Assembly (NCBI GenBank): GCA_016792685.1
Contig: JAEULQ010000057.1
Span: 1-47,535, forward strand
Direction: 5' to 3'
Length of the DNA: 47,535 bases
From: Tabrizicola sp.
Lineage (GTDB): Bacteria; Pseudomonadota; Alphaproteobacteria; Rhodobacterales; Rhodobacteraceae
Part shown: positions 25,554-35,416 of the stretch, in pieces
Layout: the number at the start of each line of letters is the position of its first letter
How positions within the stretch are numbered: the first letter of the stretch is position 1
The notes under the pieces: generated by a model
Told to the model about the DNA's origin: nothing
The model's database searches: none
What the model saw: only the letters and a program-made list of their open reading frames with translations
Translations under genes and position numbers: made by a program

Positions 25554-25708
25554 GCCCGGGCACAATGCGCCCACCCAGTGAGGGACTGCCAAAAAGCCAC
25601 AGGACCATCTGCCAAGCCGCTCAGGGCGAAGGGTTTTTCTGGACCTGAGGGCCGCGACTGGTTATCGTCCGGACAAAAGGGGCGAATAGACCCCGAATTG
25701 AGGCAGTT

Positions 25709-26887
25709 ATGGCGTTTCCTGAGCGGTTTTCGAACCTGCCGGATTATGCGTTTCCGCGGCTGCGGAAGCTTCTCGACGCGCACGCCCCCGGCGGCGAACC
25801 CATCGCCATGACCATTGGCGAGCCGCGCCATGCCATGCCGGATTTCGTCGGCCCGATCCTAGCCGCAAACCTCTCGGGCTTCGGCGTTTACCCCCCGAAC
25901 GACGGCACGCCCGAGCTTCTTGCCGCGATCTCGGCCTGGGTTGCCCGGCGCTACGGTGTCACGGTCGCGGAGGACCGGCTGATGGTGCTGAACGGCACCC
26001 GCGAGGGTCTGTTCAACGCCTGCATCGCGCTTTGCCCCGAGACGAAGAACGGTCAACGCCCCGTCGTGCTGATGCCGAACCCGTTCTATCAGGTCTATGC
26101 CGTGGCCGCGCTGACCGTGGGGGCCGAGCCGGTCTATGTGCCAGCGACTGCCGCGAACGGCTTCTTGCCCGACTATGGCAGCTTGCCTTCGGACGTGCTG
26201 GACCGGGTGGCACTGGCCTACATCTGCTCGCCCGCAAACCCGCAGGGTGCGGTGGCGTCCAAGGAATACCTGGCGGACCTTCTGGCGCTGGCCGAGAAGC
26301 ACGATTTCCGGGTGCTTGCCGACGAGTGCTATTCCGAGATCTGGCGCGAGGCGCCGCCTCCTGGCCTGCTGCAGGTCGCGGCCGCTCAAGGGGCGGATCC
26401 TGAACGGGCGCTGGTGTTCCATTCCCTGTCCAAACGGTCGAACCTGCCGGGACTGCGGTCAGGCTTCGTGGCTGCCGGGCCGGAATGCATGACCCGCATC
26501 CGCAAGCTTCGGGCTTTCGCGGGTGCTCCGTTGCCCCTGCCCTTGCAGCGCGTGGCCGAGGCCTGCTGGCGGGACGAGGCGCATGTCGATGCGTCGCGGG
26601 CGCTCTACCAGCAGAAGTTCCGCGACGCGGACCGGGTCTTTGCCGGCCTGCAGGGCTATCAGGCGCCGGGTGGCGGCTTCTTCCTGTGGCTGCCTGTCGA
26701 GGACGGCGAGACGGCCGCACTGAAACTGTGGCGCGAGACGGGGGTGCGGGTTCTGCCCGGTGGGTACCTCTCGCGCGATGCCGGGGGGCAGAACCCCGGC
26801 AAGGGATATATCCGCGTGGCGCTTGTCGCCCCGCAAGAAGAAACGCAGCGCGGGCTCACGCTTCTCCGCGACTGCATCTATGGGTGA
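25709..26887 (+). CDS. dapC: Pyridoxal-phosphate aminotransferase, DapC-like
   Basis: A 392-residue fold-type-I aminotransferase. [26 protein letters not shown] (Asn177), Asp205 in LADECYSEI and PLP lysine Lys242 in [16 protein letters not shown] are in order, with the C-terminal GYIRVALV arginine. The SLSKRSN...GLRSGF version of the PLP motif is typical of N-succinyldiaminopimelate aminotransferases, so DapC is the best guess, though other class I/II transaminases share it. An upstream gap of 155 bases has no clear motif. It ends seven bases before the ftsK start. Confidence 0.8.
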   Translation: MAFPERFSNLPDYAFPRLRKLLDAHAPGGEPIAMTIGEPRHAMPDFVGPILAANLSGFGVYPPNDGTPELLAAISAWVARRYGVTVAEDRLMVLNGTREGLFNACIALCPETKNGQRPVVLMPNPFYQVYAVAALTVGAEPVYVPATAANGFLPDYGSLPSDVLDRVALAYICSPANPQGAVASKEYLADLLALAEKHDFRVLADECYSEIWREAPPPGLLQVAAAQGADPERALVFHSLSKRSNLPGLRSGFVAAGPECMTRIRKLRAFAGAPLPLPLQRVAEACWRDEAHVDASRALYQQKFRDADRVFAGLQGYQAPGGGFFLWLPVEDGETAALKLWRETGVRVLPGGYLSRDAGGQNPGKGYIRVALVAPQEETQRGLTLLRDCIYG

Positions 26888-26894
26888 GGGACGA

Positions 26895-29873
26895 ATGGCT
26901 TCCTATCAGGCACGGCAGCGCGATCCGCTTCTGGACCAAGGCACTCAGGCCATGCTCGAACGCCGCGGGCGCGAGCTTCTGGGGCTGGTTCTGGTGCTGG
27001 TGGCGCTTGGCTTCACCTTGATGCTCTGGAGCTATTCGCCCGAGGACCCGGGCTGGATGGTCGCCACGGAAGAACCGGCGCAGAACATGTTCGGGCGGTT
27101 CGGGGCGGCGCTTGCCTCGACCCTGATCATCCTGATCGGCAAGGGTGCCTGGACGATCCCGCTGATCTTTGCCGCCTGGGGCCTGCGCTTCCTGGTCCAT
27201 CGCGGCGGCGAGCGCGCCATCGGCCGCGTCGTCTTTGCCGTCATTGCCGTGGCTTTTGCCGCTGTCCATTGTGCGACGCTGGTTCCGGGCGATGCCTGGA
27301 CCCACACGTTCGGACTGGGCGGCCTGTTCGGCGACACTGTGCTTGGCTCGCTTCTGGGGGTCATCCCCGGGTCGGCGGGGTTCGGGCTGAAGCTACTGTC
27401 CCTGATTACCTTTGCCGGCCTTGTCGCGATGATGCTGTTCGTCACCGGCTTTGACATGGCCGAGCTGAAGGCGGTGCAGCGGTTCCTGCTTCTCGGCTCG
27501 GTCATGGGCTATTCGGCACTTCGCCAACTGGCTGGCTCTGGCGCGCGCGGCGCATTGAACGGCGCCTCTGCCCTGCAAGACCGCGCGAGGGCGCGCTCGG
27601 CCGCACAGTCAGCCCGTCAGGACGGTTACACGGCGATGGGCCGTGACGCACCGCTGTCGCGGCGGATGGTACCGCCGGTGACGCAGGGCATGGCGCCCGA
27701 ACCGCTGCGCGCCAGCCCGACACGGGCGATGCCGCCGTCGCTTCGGTCAGAGCAGCGTTATGTTCCCGAGCCGGAAGCGGCCCCCGCGCCGGTGAAGGAG
27801 AAGCTGGGACTGCTGGAACGCCTGCGCCGGAAGGCGCAGCCAGAGCCGGAACCGGAACTGATCGAGCTGGAACCGACCTGGAACCCGGCGATGCCGCAGG
27901 AAGATCGCATCAAGGCGCGGATCTCTGACGTCATCCGGACCCGCGTGCAGCGCAGTCCGGACTTCCCGGTTGCGCCGCCGTCGCTGCCGCCGGCGGCCCG
28001 GATCGAACCGCCGGTCATGCGGCCGAAGGGCCCGACCCCGCTGATGGCAGATACCGGCCTGCAGCCGCGTGTCGTGAAGCCGTCCCTTTCGGCTGCGCCC
28101 CGGACCTGGGAGCAGGACGTTGCCGATGACGCCGATGACCTGAACGTCGCAGCCTTTGCCGAAGACTCAGCCTGGGACGAAAGCGCGGACGGGTTCGACG
28201 ACTATCCGCTGGACGAGCTTGAGGATGAATTGCCGCCCGCCCGCCCGATGGCCTTTACGCCCGATCGCCGTGGTGTCGTGCAGCATGCCGTGAAGAAGCC
28301 CGCGCCGTCGCGTCAGGCCCTGGCCGAAAGCCAGCCGACGCTGCGGTTCGAGGAAGCGGCTTCAACCTATGAACTGCCGCCGCTCAACCTTCTTTCGGCC
28401 CCCGTTACCATCCAGCGCAATCAGCTTTCCGACGAAGCGCTTGAGGAAAACGCGCGGATGCTGGAATCGGTGCTGGACGACTATGGCGTGAAGGGCGAGA
28501 TCACCGCCGTCCGACCCGGTCCGGTGGTCACCATGTACGAGCTGGAACCCGCGCCGGGCCTCAAGGCCTCCCGCGTGATCGGCCTGGCCGACGACATCGC
28601 GCGGTCGATGTCCGCCCTCTCTGCCCGCGTCTCCACCGTCCCGGGCCGCAGCGTGATCGGCATCGAACTTCCGAATGCGCATCGCGAGAAGGTGGTGCTG
28701 CGCGAAATCCTTTCGGCGCGCGACTTCGGTGACAGCCAGATGCGGCTGCCCCTTGCGCTTGGCAAGGATATCGGCGGCGAGCCGGTCGTGGCCAACCTTG
28801 CCAAGATGCCCCACCTTTTGATCGCCGGGACCACGGGTTCGGGGAAATCGGTGGCGATCAACACGATGATCCTCAGCCTCCTCTACAAGCTCACGCCCGA
28901 GGAATGCCGCCTGATCATGATCGACCCCAAGATGCTGGAGCTTTCCGTCTACGACGGCATCCCGCATCTCCTTTCCCCCGTCGTGACCGACCCTAAGAAA
29001 GCGGTCGTCGCCCTGAAATGGGTCGTGGGCGAGATGGAGGAGCGTTACCGCAAGATGTCCAAGATGGGCGTGCGGAACATCGAGGGCTACAACGGCCGCG
29101 TCCGCGAGGCCTTGTCGAAGAACGAGCTCTTCAAGCGCACGATCCAGACCGGCTTTGACGAGGAAACCGGCGATCCGGTCTTCGAGACCGAGGAATTCGC
29201 ACCGCAGCCCTTCCCCTATATCGTCGTCATCGTCGACGAGATGGCCGACCTGATGATGGTGGCGGGGAAAGAGATCGAAGCCTGCATCCAGCGTCTGGCG
29301 CAGATGGCGCGGGCCTCAGGTATCCACCTGATCATGGCCACGCAGCGGCCTTCGGTCGACGTGATCACCGGCACGATCAAGGCGAACTTCCCGACCCGGA
29401 TTTCCTTCCAGGTCACGTCGAAGATCGACAGCCGCACCATCCTGGGCGAACAGGGCGCCGAACAGCTTCTGGGCGCGGGCGACATGCTTTACATGGGCAA
29501 CGGGGCGAAGATCACCCGTATCCACGGGCCCTTCGTCAGCGACGAGGAAGTGGAAGAGATCGTCAACCACCTCAAGTCCTTTGGTCCGCCCGTCTATATG
29601 TCCGGTGTCGTCGAGGGGCCGGAAGACGAGGTCGCCTCGGACATCGACATGGTCCTGGGCCTTGGCTCGGGCGAGGCTTCGGACGATGCGCTTTACGACC
29701 AGGCCGTGGCGATCGTCGCGCGGGACCGGAAATGCTCGACCTCCTACATCCAGCGGAAACTGGGCATCGGCTACAACAAGGCCGCGCGTCTGGTCGAGCA
29801 AATGGAAGACGAAGGGGTCGTGACCAGAGCCAACCATGTCGGCAAGCGCGAGATCCTGGTGGAAGAACGCTGA
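26895..29873 (+). CDS. ftsK: DNA translocase FtsK
   Basis: A 992-residue protein. Four membrane segments lie in the first ~210 residues. A long Pro/Glu/Ala-rich linker follows to about 500, then the motor: alpha domain with [11 protein letters not shown]-type start, Walker A GTTGSGKS (645-652), Walker [15 protein letters not shown], and the closing winged-helix gamma domain ([37 protein letters not shown]). It pumps chromosome DNA at the septum and activates XerCD at dif. The ATG at 26895 has a GAGGG site 5 bases before it; an ATG five codons earlier is possible. A strong hairpin ends the gene. Confidence 0.97.
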   Translation: MASYQARQRDPLLDQGTQAMLERRGRELLGLVLVLVALGFTLMLWSYSPEDPGWMVATEEPAQNMFGRFGAALASTLIILIGKGAWTIPLIFAAWGLRFLVHRGGERAIGRVVFAVIAVAFAAVHCATLVPGDAWTHTFGLGGLFGDTVLGSLLGVIPGSAGFGLKLLSLITFAGLVAMMLFVTGFDMAELKAVQRFLLLGSVMGYSALRQLAGSGARGALNGASALQDRARARSAAQSARQDGYTAMGRDAPLSRRMVPPVTQGMAPEPLRASPTRAMPPSLRSEQRYVPEPEAAPAPVKEKLGLLERLRRKAQPEPEPELIELEPTWNPAMPQEDRIKARISDVIRTRVQRSPDFPVAPPSLPPAARIEPPVMRPKGPTPLMADTGLQPRVVKPSLSAAPRTWEQDVADDADDLNVAAFAEDSAWDESADGFDDYPLDELEDELPPARPMAFTPDRRGVVQHAVKKPAPSRQALAESQPTLRFEEAASTYELPPLNLLSAPVTIQRNQLSDEALEENARMLESVLDDYGVKGEITAVRPGPVVTMYELEPAPGLKASRVIGLADDIARSMSALSARVSTVPGRSVIGIELPNAHREKVVLREILSARDFGDSQMRLPLALGKDIGGEPVVANLAKMPHLLIAGTTGSGKSVAINTMILSLLYKLTPEECRLIMIDPKMLELSVYDGIPHLLSPVVTDPKKAVVALKWVVGEMEERYRKMSKMGVRNIEGYNGRVREALSKNELFKRTIQTGFDEETGDPVFETEEFAPQPFPYIVVIVDEMADLMMVAGKEIEACIQRLAQMARASGIHLIMATQRPSVDVITGTIKANFPTRISFQVTSKIDSRTILGEQGAEQLLGAGDMLYMGNGAKITRIHGPFVSDEEVEEIVNHLKSFGPPVYMSGVVEGPEDEVASDIDMVLGLGSGEASDDALYDQAVAIVARDRKCSTSYIQRKLGIGYNKAARLVEQMEDEGVVTRANHVGKREILVEER

Positions 29874-29901
29874 TCGCTTGAAACAGTGGTCCGGAATTGA
29901 A

Positions 29902-29940
29902 ACGGGCGGCGCGGGGACCCCCGCGCCGCCCGTCCGTCTT
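29902..29940. terminator. Strong hairpin between ftsK and the secreted-protein gene
   Basis: A perfect 15-bp stem (29902-29916 with 29919-29933) with almost no loop, followed by a T-rich GTCTTTCC on the plus strand. It lies between two convergent genes and probably ends transcription from both sides, best for ftsK. Confidence 0.75.
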
Positions 29941-29957
29941 TCCGGTCTGATCCGTGA

Positions 29958-30863
29958 TCAGTTGACGACTTCTTCCACAACCGGCAGGACTTCGGCCAGA
30001 TCTTCGGTCCCTTCGGTCTCTGCAATCGTCTCGTCGATTTCGGCCTGATTGGCCGCCAGCTTCTCGCGCAGCAGGGTCAGAAGGGTCGCGAGGTCGCCAT
30101 CCTTGTTCCAGGCATCGCCGATGGCGGTTTCGGCATCGGTCACGCCCTGCAGCGCCGCTTCGGCGGCCGCTTCGGCAGCGGCGATCTCTTCGGCAGTCGG
30201 TGCGGTTTCGGCCAGAGCCAGTCCGTCTGCGGTCGTGCCGCCAACCGCATCGACCAGCGGGTCGATCGCGGCAATTTGGTCATCGGTCAGCGTACCGTCG
30301 GCCTTGGCCTGAAGATATTCCTCGACCGAAGCAAAGCCTGCATCAGCAAGGCCGGTTTCCAGCGCCTCGAATGCGCCGGCAGCTTCAGCGAGTTCCGCTG
30401 CAGCGGCTGCGGCCTTCGCGGACGCCGAGTCAGCCACGGCGAGCCCGGCCAACAGTCCGACCGGGCCATTGGTGGTCTGGCCATTGCGGATATGGGCGAG
30501 GACAGCATTGATGTTGGCGTGAAGGGCGCCATTCATCTTGCCCAGCTCGTTCGGAGCAAGTTCGCCCTCGACAACAGGCTTGCCCTTGGCGAGTTCGACC
30601 CCGCCTTCGACCGCCTTTACCTTCTTCTTGACCTTAGTGTCAGATTTGGAAACAGACTTTTCCGACTTTGCGGATTTCGAAGCGTTGGATCCGGAATTGC
30701 CGTTTCCACCACCATTTCCACCGCCGTTTCCGCCGCCGTTTCCTCCGCCCTTGTCGTTCTTGGCGTAGGCAGCGCCGCCGTCGGTCAGGTCGAAGACCGG
30801 CAGCACGGGGGTCATGGTCAGCAGCGAAACTGCCAGGATCGTGGTCAGGGGTTTCAGGGCCAA
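29958..30863 (-). CDS. Secreted Ala/Gly-rich protein with GGGN repeats
   Basis: A 301-residue protein. Residues 1-34 form a signal peptide ending near AAYAKND. A tract of GGGN units (about 38-57) and a Ser/Lys-rich basic stretch (KSAKSEKSVSKSDTKVKKKVK) follow. The remainder is acidic and Ala/Glu-rich, with repeated helical AAAEAAAEAA-type and EVEEYLQAKADGTLTDDQIAAIDP-like segments. I recognise no enzyme domain. It may be an envelope-associated helical protein. A CACAATTGTG palindrome lies about 65 bases upstream of the start. It is made from its own promoter and converges on ftsK. Confidence 0.7.
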   Translation of the reverse strand: MALKPLTTILAVSLLTMTPVLPVFDLTDGGAAYAKNDKGGGNGGGNGGGNGGGNGNSGSNASKSAKSEKSVSKSDTKVKKKVKAVEGGVELAKGKPVVEGELAPNELGKMNGALHANINAVLAHIRNGQTTNGPVGLLAGLAVADSASAKAAAAAAELAEAAGAFEALETGLADAGFASVEEYLQAKADGTLTDDQIAAIDPLVDAVGGTTADGLALAETAPTAEEIAAAEAAAEAALQGVTDAETAIGDAWNKDGDLATLLTLLREKLAANQAEIDETIAETEGTEDLAEVLPVVEEVVN

Positions 30864-31399
30864 GGCGCGTTCTCCTTAAGAATGGTGCAATGCTCGGATA
30901 GCGCATTTCGAGTGCTTGAAGGTGGCACAATTGTGGCCTGAGGCATAAACCAAAGGTGTAAACCGGGGCCTTCAACGGCCGGAACGGCCACTTCGGCAAG
31001 GTTCCGCCTTTCTGACCGGGCGCAGGGACAACCGAAACGGCCGCGGCCCACCATCGCAGCGACTCACCCCAGGGTTGTATTTGGTAGTGCTGGGTAAGCC
31101 CTCTAGACCCTGCCGGAATGGACCAAACCAGTGGTAGTTTATGCATGTCGAGGAGGGGCAAGCCTTGGCGGAAGCATGAAGCTCGGGGCCAGCATCATGG
31201 CTTCTGATTGGGCAATCCAACCTTAAGGGCGACGGCCCCATCTTAATCACTTGGGCATTTTCGCCGCAAAGCCGCCTCAATCGCGCCCCAATCGATTCAC
31301 AACCTCTAGTTGCAAGTGTTGTCGGCTTCTCGCCACAGAATCGACATCATGCCGCGCCACAGCACAGAGTTCTTCTGAGGAGGGGGTCCTTAGAACATC
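30864..31399. other. 536-base non-coding stretch between divergent genes
   Basis: No reading frame here looks coding. It separates the divergent secreted-protein and kinase genes, so it should hold both promoters. It contains the perfect palindrome CACAATTGTG (30926-30935) nearer the secreted-protein gene, a small CAAC/GTTG inverted repeat near 31302-31314, and a strong GAGGAGGGGG ribosome site just before the kinase start. No tRNA or known riboswitch shape was seen. Confidence 0.6.
30926..30935. promoter_or_regulatory. Palindrome CACAATTGTG upstream of the secreted-protein gene
   Basis: A perfect 10-bp palindrome within GGTGGCACAATTGTGGCC, about 65 bases before the start at 30863. It is a candidate operator; the protein that would bind it is unknown. 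Confidence 0.4.
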
Positions 31400-32818
31400 A
31401 TGGCTTTTGATACATCTGAGTCACTGACACAGTCCGATTTCGGCGACGAGTTGGCGCCGGGAACCACGCTTTTCCACGGGCAGTACCGCATCACGCGTTT
31501 CATCAACAGCGGCGGGTTCGGGATCACCTACCTTGCCAAGGACAGCCTGGACCGGGATGTCGTCATTAAGGAGTGCTTCTCCAGCACGTTCTGCCGTCGC
31601 ACCGAAAGCCGGGTCCGCGCCCGGTCGCAGGGCACCAAGGAACACATGCACAGGATCGTGCGCAGTTTCCTGAACGAGGCAAGAAGCCTGGCCAAGGTCC
31701 GCCATCCCAACATCGTGGGTGTCCATCAGGTGTTCGAGGACAACGACACCGCCTACATGGCTCTCGACTATATCCGGGGGCATGATCTGCTTGAGATCAT
31801 CGACGAGAAGAAGCGGCAGCTGAAGCCGGAACAGATCGTCGCGATGACGGCCAAGCTGGTTGCGGCGACCGTCTTCATCCACAAGAACGATCTGCTGCAT
31901 TGCGACATCTCGCCCGACAACATCTTCATTACCCATGAAGGCGAGCCGATCCTGATCGACTTTGGCGCCGCGCGCAGAAGCGCATCGGGAGAGGCCTTGA
32001 AGTATTCGGGCCTCAGCGTCGTCAAGGACGGCTACTCGCCACATGAGCTTTACACGCCCGGCGGCAACAGCGGACCGTGGAGCGACATCTATGCGCTGGC
32101 CGCGTCGCTTTATCATGCGATCTCGGGGACCACTCCGGTGAACTGCCAGATGCGGCTGTCGGCACTTGCAGCAAAGCAACCCGACCCATGCACCCGGCTT
32201 GCAGGTTCCGTGGATGGCTATCCGCCCGGGTTTCTGGAAAGCATCGACAAGGCGATGTCGGTCATGCCCGCCGCCCGTTTCCAGTCGGCTCAGGACTGGC
32301 TGAACCTGCTTTCGCCCCTTCAGGAGCGCAAGGAGAAGAAGGTTGTCCTGTTGCGCCGTATCGTGCCGACAAACACAGTCAGCGCTACCGAGCCGCCGCC
32401 CGTGGTGACCCGGTCGCAGGAGCGCCCCACACTGCCCGTGCGACCGCACCGGATTTCCCCAACCTTGAACGGCGCCGATCTTTCGCGGCTGAACCTCATC
32501 AGCGGCTTCGTCAGCGGCTGCCTCGTGAATGGCGAAACGGGGGAAGCTCTGGTCAGTGAAGGCAAGGACAAAGAAGCCGGTACCTGGCTGGACGCACATC
32601 TTTGCCTGGCCAAGGCAAACTTCGAGGCGATTGACATGCTCGACCCGGCTGATCGTGTCGAGGACATCATGATTTCAATTGGCAACCAACTTCATCTGAT
32701 CCGGCCGCTTGCAAAGGCGCCAAAGCTCCTCCTATGCGTGGTGATGGACCGAGAAGGCGCCAATCCGGCCCTAGCACGGGTTCAACTGAGGCGCGTCGAG
32801 CAGTCGCTGGCCCATTAG
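31400..32818 (+). CDS. Ser/Thr protein kinase with C-terminal roadblock/LC7-like domain
   Basis: A 472-residue cytoplasmic protein. The kinase domain (about 28-305) has a glycine loop NSGGFGITYLA, Lys57 in VIKE, Glu93 in NEA, the catalytic loop HCDISPDN (167-174) with Cys in place of the usual Arg, DFG 187-189 and GYSPHEL as activation-segment end. A Pro-rich linker (~325-355) follows. Residues ~363-470 (LISGFVSGCLVNGETGEALVSE...VEDIMISIGNQLHLIRPL...LLLCVVMD) have the alternating helix/strand pattern of roadblock/LC7 regulators, which pair with small GTPases. The non-RD loop implies activity not controlled by activation-loop phosphorylation. The partner is not in the window. Confidence 0.85.
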   Translation: MAFDTSESLTQSDFGDELAPGTTLFHGQYRITRFINSGGFGITYLAKDSLDRDVVIKECFSSTFCRRTESRVRARSQGTKEHMHRIVRSFLNEARSLAKVRHPNIVGVHQVFEDNDTAYMALDYIRGHDLLEIIDEKKRQLKPEQIVAMTAKLVAATVFIHKNDLLHCDISPDNIFITHEGEPILIDFGAARRSASGEALKYSGLSVVKDGYSPHELYTPGGNSGPWSDIYALAASLYHAISGTTPVNCQMRLSALAAKQPDPCTRLAGSVDGYPPGFLESIDKAMSVMPAARFQSAQDWLNLLSPLQERKEKKVVLLRRIVPTNTVSATEPPPVVTRSQERPTLPVRPHRISPTLNGADLSRLNLISGFVSGCLVNGETGEALVSEGKDKEAGTWLDAHLCLAKANFEAIDMLDPADRVEDIMISIGNQLHLIRPLAKAPKLLLCVVMDREGANPALARVQLRRVEQSLAH

Positions 32819-32837
32819 CGCAACGACGATCAAACGG

Positions 32838-33671
32838 TCAGGGACCCGCACGACCCTTGCCAGCGGTGCTCATGACCGAGTCGATGATCAGCGCCAGGAT
32901 CACGCTGCCGACGATCGAGAAGAGCCCAAGCTCTACCCAAGTGATGCGAAGGGATTGGCCCACGATGATGATCAGCGGGTGAGCGAGATAGATCACCAGC
33001 GACAGCCGCGCAAAATGCTGTGACAGGGGCGTTGTCGGCAGACGGTAGGACAAGACGATCAGGGCCAGCGCGGTCCCGGCAAGGATGGTGAAATTCTCGG
33101 GCGATGGTCGGCCGAGGTAGAGTACCAGAAAGCTCAGGCCAAGCGTCGTTGCCGCCAGGCGCCAGCCCCAGGCAAGAAAGCCGATCGCGACAAAGACCGG
33201 GATGGCACCGAAGCTCCAGTGCAGCCAGGGTTCGTGGATTGGCGTTCCCTTGCCTGCCAGCAGTGCGACAACCAGCAGGGCAGCCCCTAGCGACGCCAGC
33301 GGATGCCTTAGCCACGGCGCCAGCAAAGTGGTCACGAAGACGAAGGGCAGCATCCACAGATGAATCCATGTGCCCGTCAACACCATGGGCCAGTCCCACC
33401 AGCCAAGGGGGGGGTCCTGTGCCTTGATCGCAAAGGCAATTTTCAAGAGGGCGTAGACGCCTGACCAAATGACGAAGGGTTTCAGATAGCGCGCCGCACT
33501 TGTCGCGAAACCGGACTCGGAGTCGGTCAGAAGCAGAACCAGAAAAAGCGGAATGGCGACCTTGGCCAGCCAGTTCCCCGGGACGTCAATGGAAAACCAC
33601 ACAATCGAAAGCGCTGCCGCGAAACGGACATAGTCCACTAGCCCGTTGTCCACGGCCTTCACGGAATGCAC
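32838..33671 (-). CDS. Acyltransferase-3-like membrane protein
   Basis: A 277-residue protein with about nine membrane segments. The opening VDYVRFAAALSIVWFSIDVPGNW follows the acyltransferase-3 pattern (RxxAALxVV) but the catalytic histidine expected soon after is replaced by Phe/Ser. The closing segment LSLVIYLAHPLIIIVGQ matches the usual ending. Members O-acylate polysaccharides or lipids at the inner membrane; without the histidine, catalysis is doubtful. It converges on the kinase gene with 19 bases between stops. Identity moderate. Confidence 0.7.
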   Translation of the reverse strand: MHSVKAVDNGLVDYVRFAAALSIVWFSIDVPGNWLAKVAIPLFLVLLLTDSESGFATSAARYLKPFVIWSGVYALLKIAFAIKAQDPPLGWWDWPMVLTGTWIHLWMLPFVFVTTLLAPWLRHPLASLGAALLVVALLAGKGTPIHEPWLHWSFGAIPVFVAIGFLAWGWRLAATTLGLSFLVLYLGRPSPENFTILAGTALALIVLSYRLPTTPLSQHFARLSLVIYLAHPLIIIVGQSLRITWVELGLFSIVGSVILALIIDSVMSTAGKGRAGP

Positions 33672-34008
33672 CCCGCCATCCTGCGCGTTAACTGCGTGCC
33701 CATCTTGCGTCGTCGTCTTCCCTCCAAATCCGTAACTCTCAGGCGTTCGTGTGTCTACAAGCCTTCACGGCTGATCTGGGGTAACCCCCCAATGCAGGTC
33801 AGATTCCTTCGCCTGGCCCGATGCCGCCGACGACGGTCATTTCATGCGGAGATTAACATCCTGTTGCCATTCTTTCATCAGGCCGAGTTGCGCAGCCTAG
33901 CCCGCAAGTCGAGGCAAGTCTCACGTCCGCTCACGCCATAGGCACGTCCTTGCGATCCTTAGGCGGCTGGGGGTGCATCCGCCTGGACGGCCCGCTATAT
34001 TCATAGCC
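33672..34008. other. 337-base non-coding stretch before lolA
   Basis: It lies between the divergent acyltransferase-like and lolA genes. A 91-codon open frame at 33666-33941 has no family resemblance and a biased Arg/Ser composition, so I regard it as chance. I see no tRNA, repeat family or clear palindrome. Confidence 0.55.
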
Positions 34009-34608
34009 ATGAACCGCCGCTTCGCCCTGTTGGCCCCGCTCGCCCTCCTCTTGCCGCTGCCCGCCGCGGCCGAGAAGATTCCCCTTTCCGAGATATCGGA
34101 CTATCTGAACAGTCTGACCACGGTCGAGACCGACTTCACCCAGGTGAATTCCGATGGCACGATCTCGACCGGGAAGCTCTTCATTCATCGTCCGGGCCGG
34201 GTGAGGTTCGAATACGCGCCGCCGGATCGCAGTCTGGTCATTGCCGGGGGCCAGCAGGTCGCAATCTTCGACGCAAAGTCGAACCAGCCTCCTGAACAGT
34301 ACCCATTGAAACGCACGCCGCTGAATCTCATCCTGGCGGAAAAGGTCGATCTTGGCCGCGCCAAGATGGTGGTGGGTCATTCCGAGGACGGCACCGCAAC
34401 CCGGGTCCGCGCGCAGGATCCCGAGAACCCCGAATACGGCTCGATCGAACTGGTCTTCACAGCTGATCCGATAGAACTGCGCCAGTGGGTGATCACCGAT
34501 GATCTTGGGTCGCAGACGACGGTGATCCTGGGTGAGATGAAGAAGGGCGGCAAGCTGGGCGCATCGCTCTTCAGCATCACGATCGAGACGCAGAAGCGGA
34601 GCGACTGA
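34009..34608 (+). CDS. lolA: Outer-membrane lipoprotein carrier protein
   Basis: A 199-residue periplasmic protein that ferries lipoproteins from the LolCDE complex to the outer membrane. A signal peptide (MNRRFALLAPLALLLPLPAAA) is followed by SLTTVETDFTQVNSDGTISTGKLFIHRPGRVRFEYAPPD, the typical LolA opening, then AEKVDLGRA and the IELVFTADPIELRQWVITDD end. The ATG at 34009 gives the signal peptide; a GTG-like extension upstream would not. From memory, lolA often directly follows ftsK in this group; here a 4.1 kb set of genes lies between them. Confidence 0.92.
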   Translation: MNRRFALLAPLALLLPLPAAAEKIPLSEISDYLNSLTTVETDFTQVNSDGTISTGKLFIHRPGRVRFEYAPPDRSLVIAGGQQVAIFDAKSNQPPEQYPLKRTPLNLILAEKVDLGRAKMVVGHSEDGTATRVRAQDPENPEYGSIELVFTADPIELRQWVITDDLGSQTTVILGEMKKGGKLGASLFSITIETQKRSD

Positions 34609-34629
34609 CCCCGGCCTTCGGCAGCTGGC

Positions 34630-35211
34630 CTAGCGGCAATAGGCCAGTTGCTCGCGGTACATCTCGGACCGGGCCCCGACAGCGGCAGCTACTTCGACCA
34701 GCCATGGCTTGTTCAGGTAAGACTGGCTGGCATAGCCGGTGCGGCCCTCGTGATAGGCCAGATACTGCGCCTCGGCATCGTCCTTGGAAATGCCCAGGCT
34801 GCGGGTGGATTCGTCCATGTACCAGCCCATGAAATCGGTCGCGTCGCCGATATCGTCCCGCTTGGCCCGCCGGCTGCCCGCGCTGCGCTGGTATTCCTCC
34901 CAGGTTCCGTTCAGGGCCTGGCTGTAGCCGTAGGCCGTGCTTTGCCGACCCATTGGAATCACGCCCAGCGCAAAGGTGTGGGGCGTGCGCGCATTTCCGA
35001 TGAATTTCGATTCCTGGTAGATCGTCGCCATCAGCACATGCACCGGAACACCCCAGCGACGTTCGGCCGAAGACATCGCCCGCAAGTACTGCGGCCGTTC
35101 GCGAATGATCGCGCAAGCATCGTCCAATTGCCTCGGCGCCGAGTAGTTGCCGCCACCCCCGCAAGACGCAAGGCATAGCACCACCAGCGACGCACGGAGA
35201 AACCTGCTCAT
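34630..35211 (-). CDS. Transglycosylase-SLT-like lipoprotein
   Basis: A 193-residue protein with a lipoprotein signal (MSRFLRASLVVLCLASC, Cys17). The mature part has a lysozyme-fold SLT-like region: WGVPVHVLMATIYQESKFIGNAR (probable catalytic Glu in QESKF), TAYGYSQALNGTWEEYQ and GWYMDESTRSLGISKDDAEAQYLAYHEGRTGYA. It would act on peptidoglycan at the envelope. It converges on lolA with 21 bases between stops. Start chosen for the lipobox; a second ATG five codons earlier is less likely. Confidence 0.85.
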   Translation of the reverse strand: MSRFLRASLVVLCLASCGGGGNYSAPRQLDDACAIIRERPQYLRAMSSAERRWGVPVHVLMATIYQESKFIGNARTPHTFALGVIPMGRQSTAYGYSQALNGTWEEYQRSAGSRRAKRDDIGDATDFMGWYMDESTRSLGISKDDAEAQYLAYHEGRTGYASQSYLNKPWLVEVAAAVGARSEMYREQLAYCR

Positions 35212-35416
35212 CTGCCCCTCGTGCACTCTTATTTTGTATTGAGATTAGCCCATTCGCGCGGGGGATGAAATGGGGAAGACCAGACCCACACTTCAGAAAA
35301 GCGCGAGCGTTTCCGACTGTCGGGGCATAGCCCACAGACTGTTTCCCTGACGGTCTTGCGGCGCGGTGGACAGCTTCCTTCCAACGGCGTAGAGAAAGGT
35401 CAAGGACGGATCGCAG

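Noticed and set aside
30700-30752. Short regular repeat resembling a CRISPR or tandem array
   Set aside because: It is the coding sequence of the GGGN repeats in the secreted protein; units are 12 bases with no spacers.
33666-33941. Open frame of 91 codons in the gap before lolA
   Set aside because: Arg/Ser-biased composition, no ribosome site and no family resemblance; overlaps the promoter side of two divergent genes.
35330-35416. Heat-shock (RpoH) promoter for hspQ
   Set aside because: A CTTG near 35354 could be a -35 element, but no convincing -10 lies at proper spacing.
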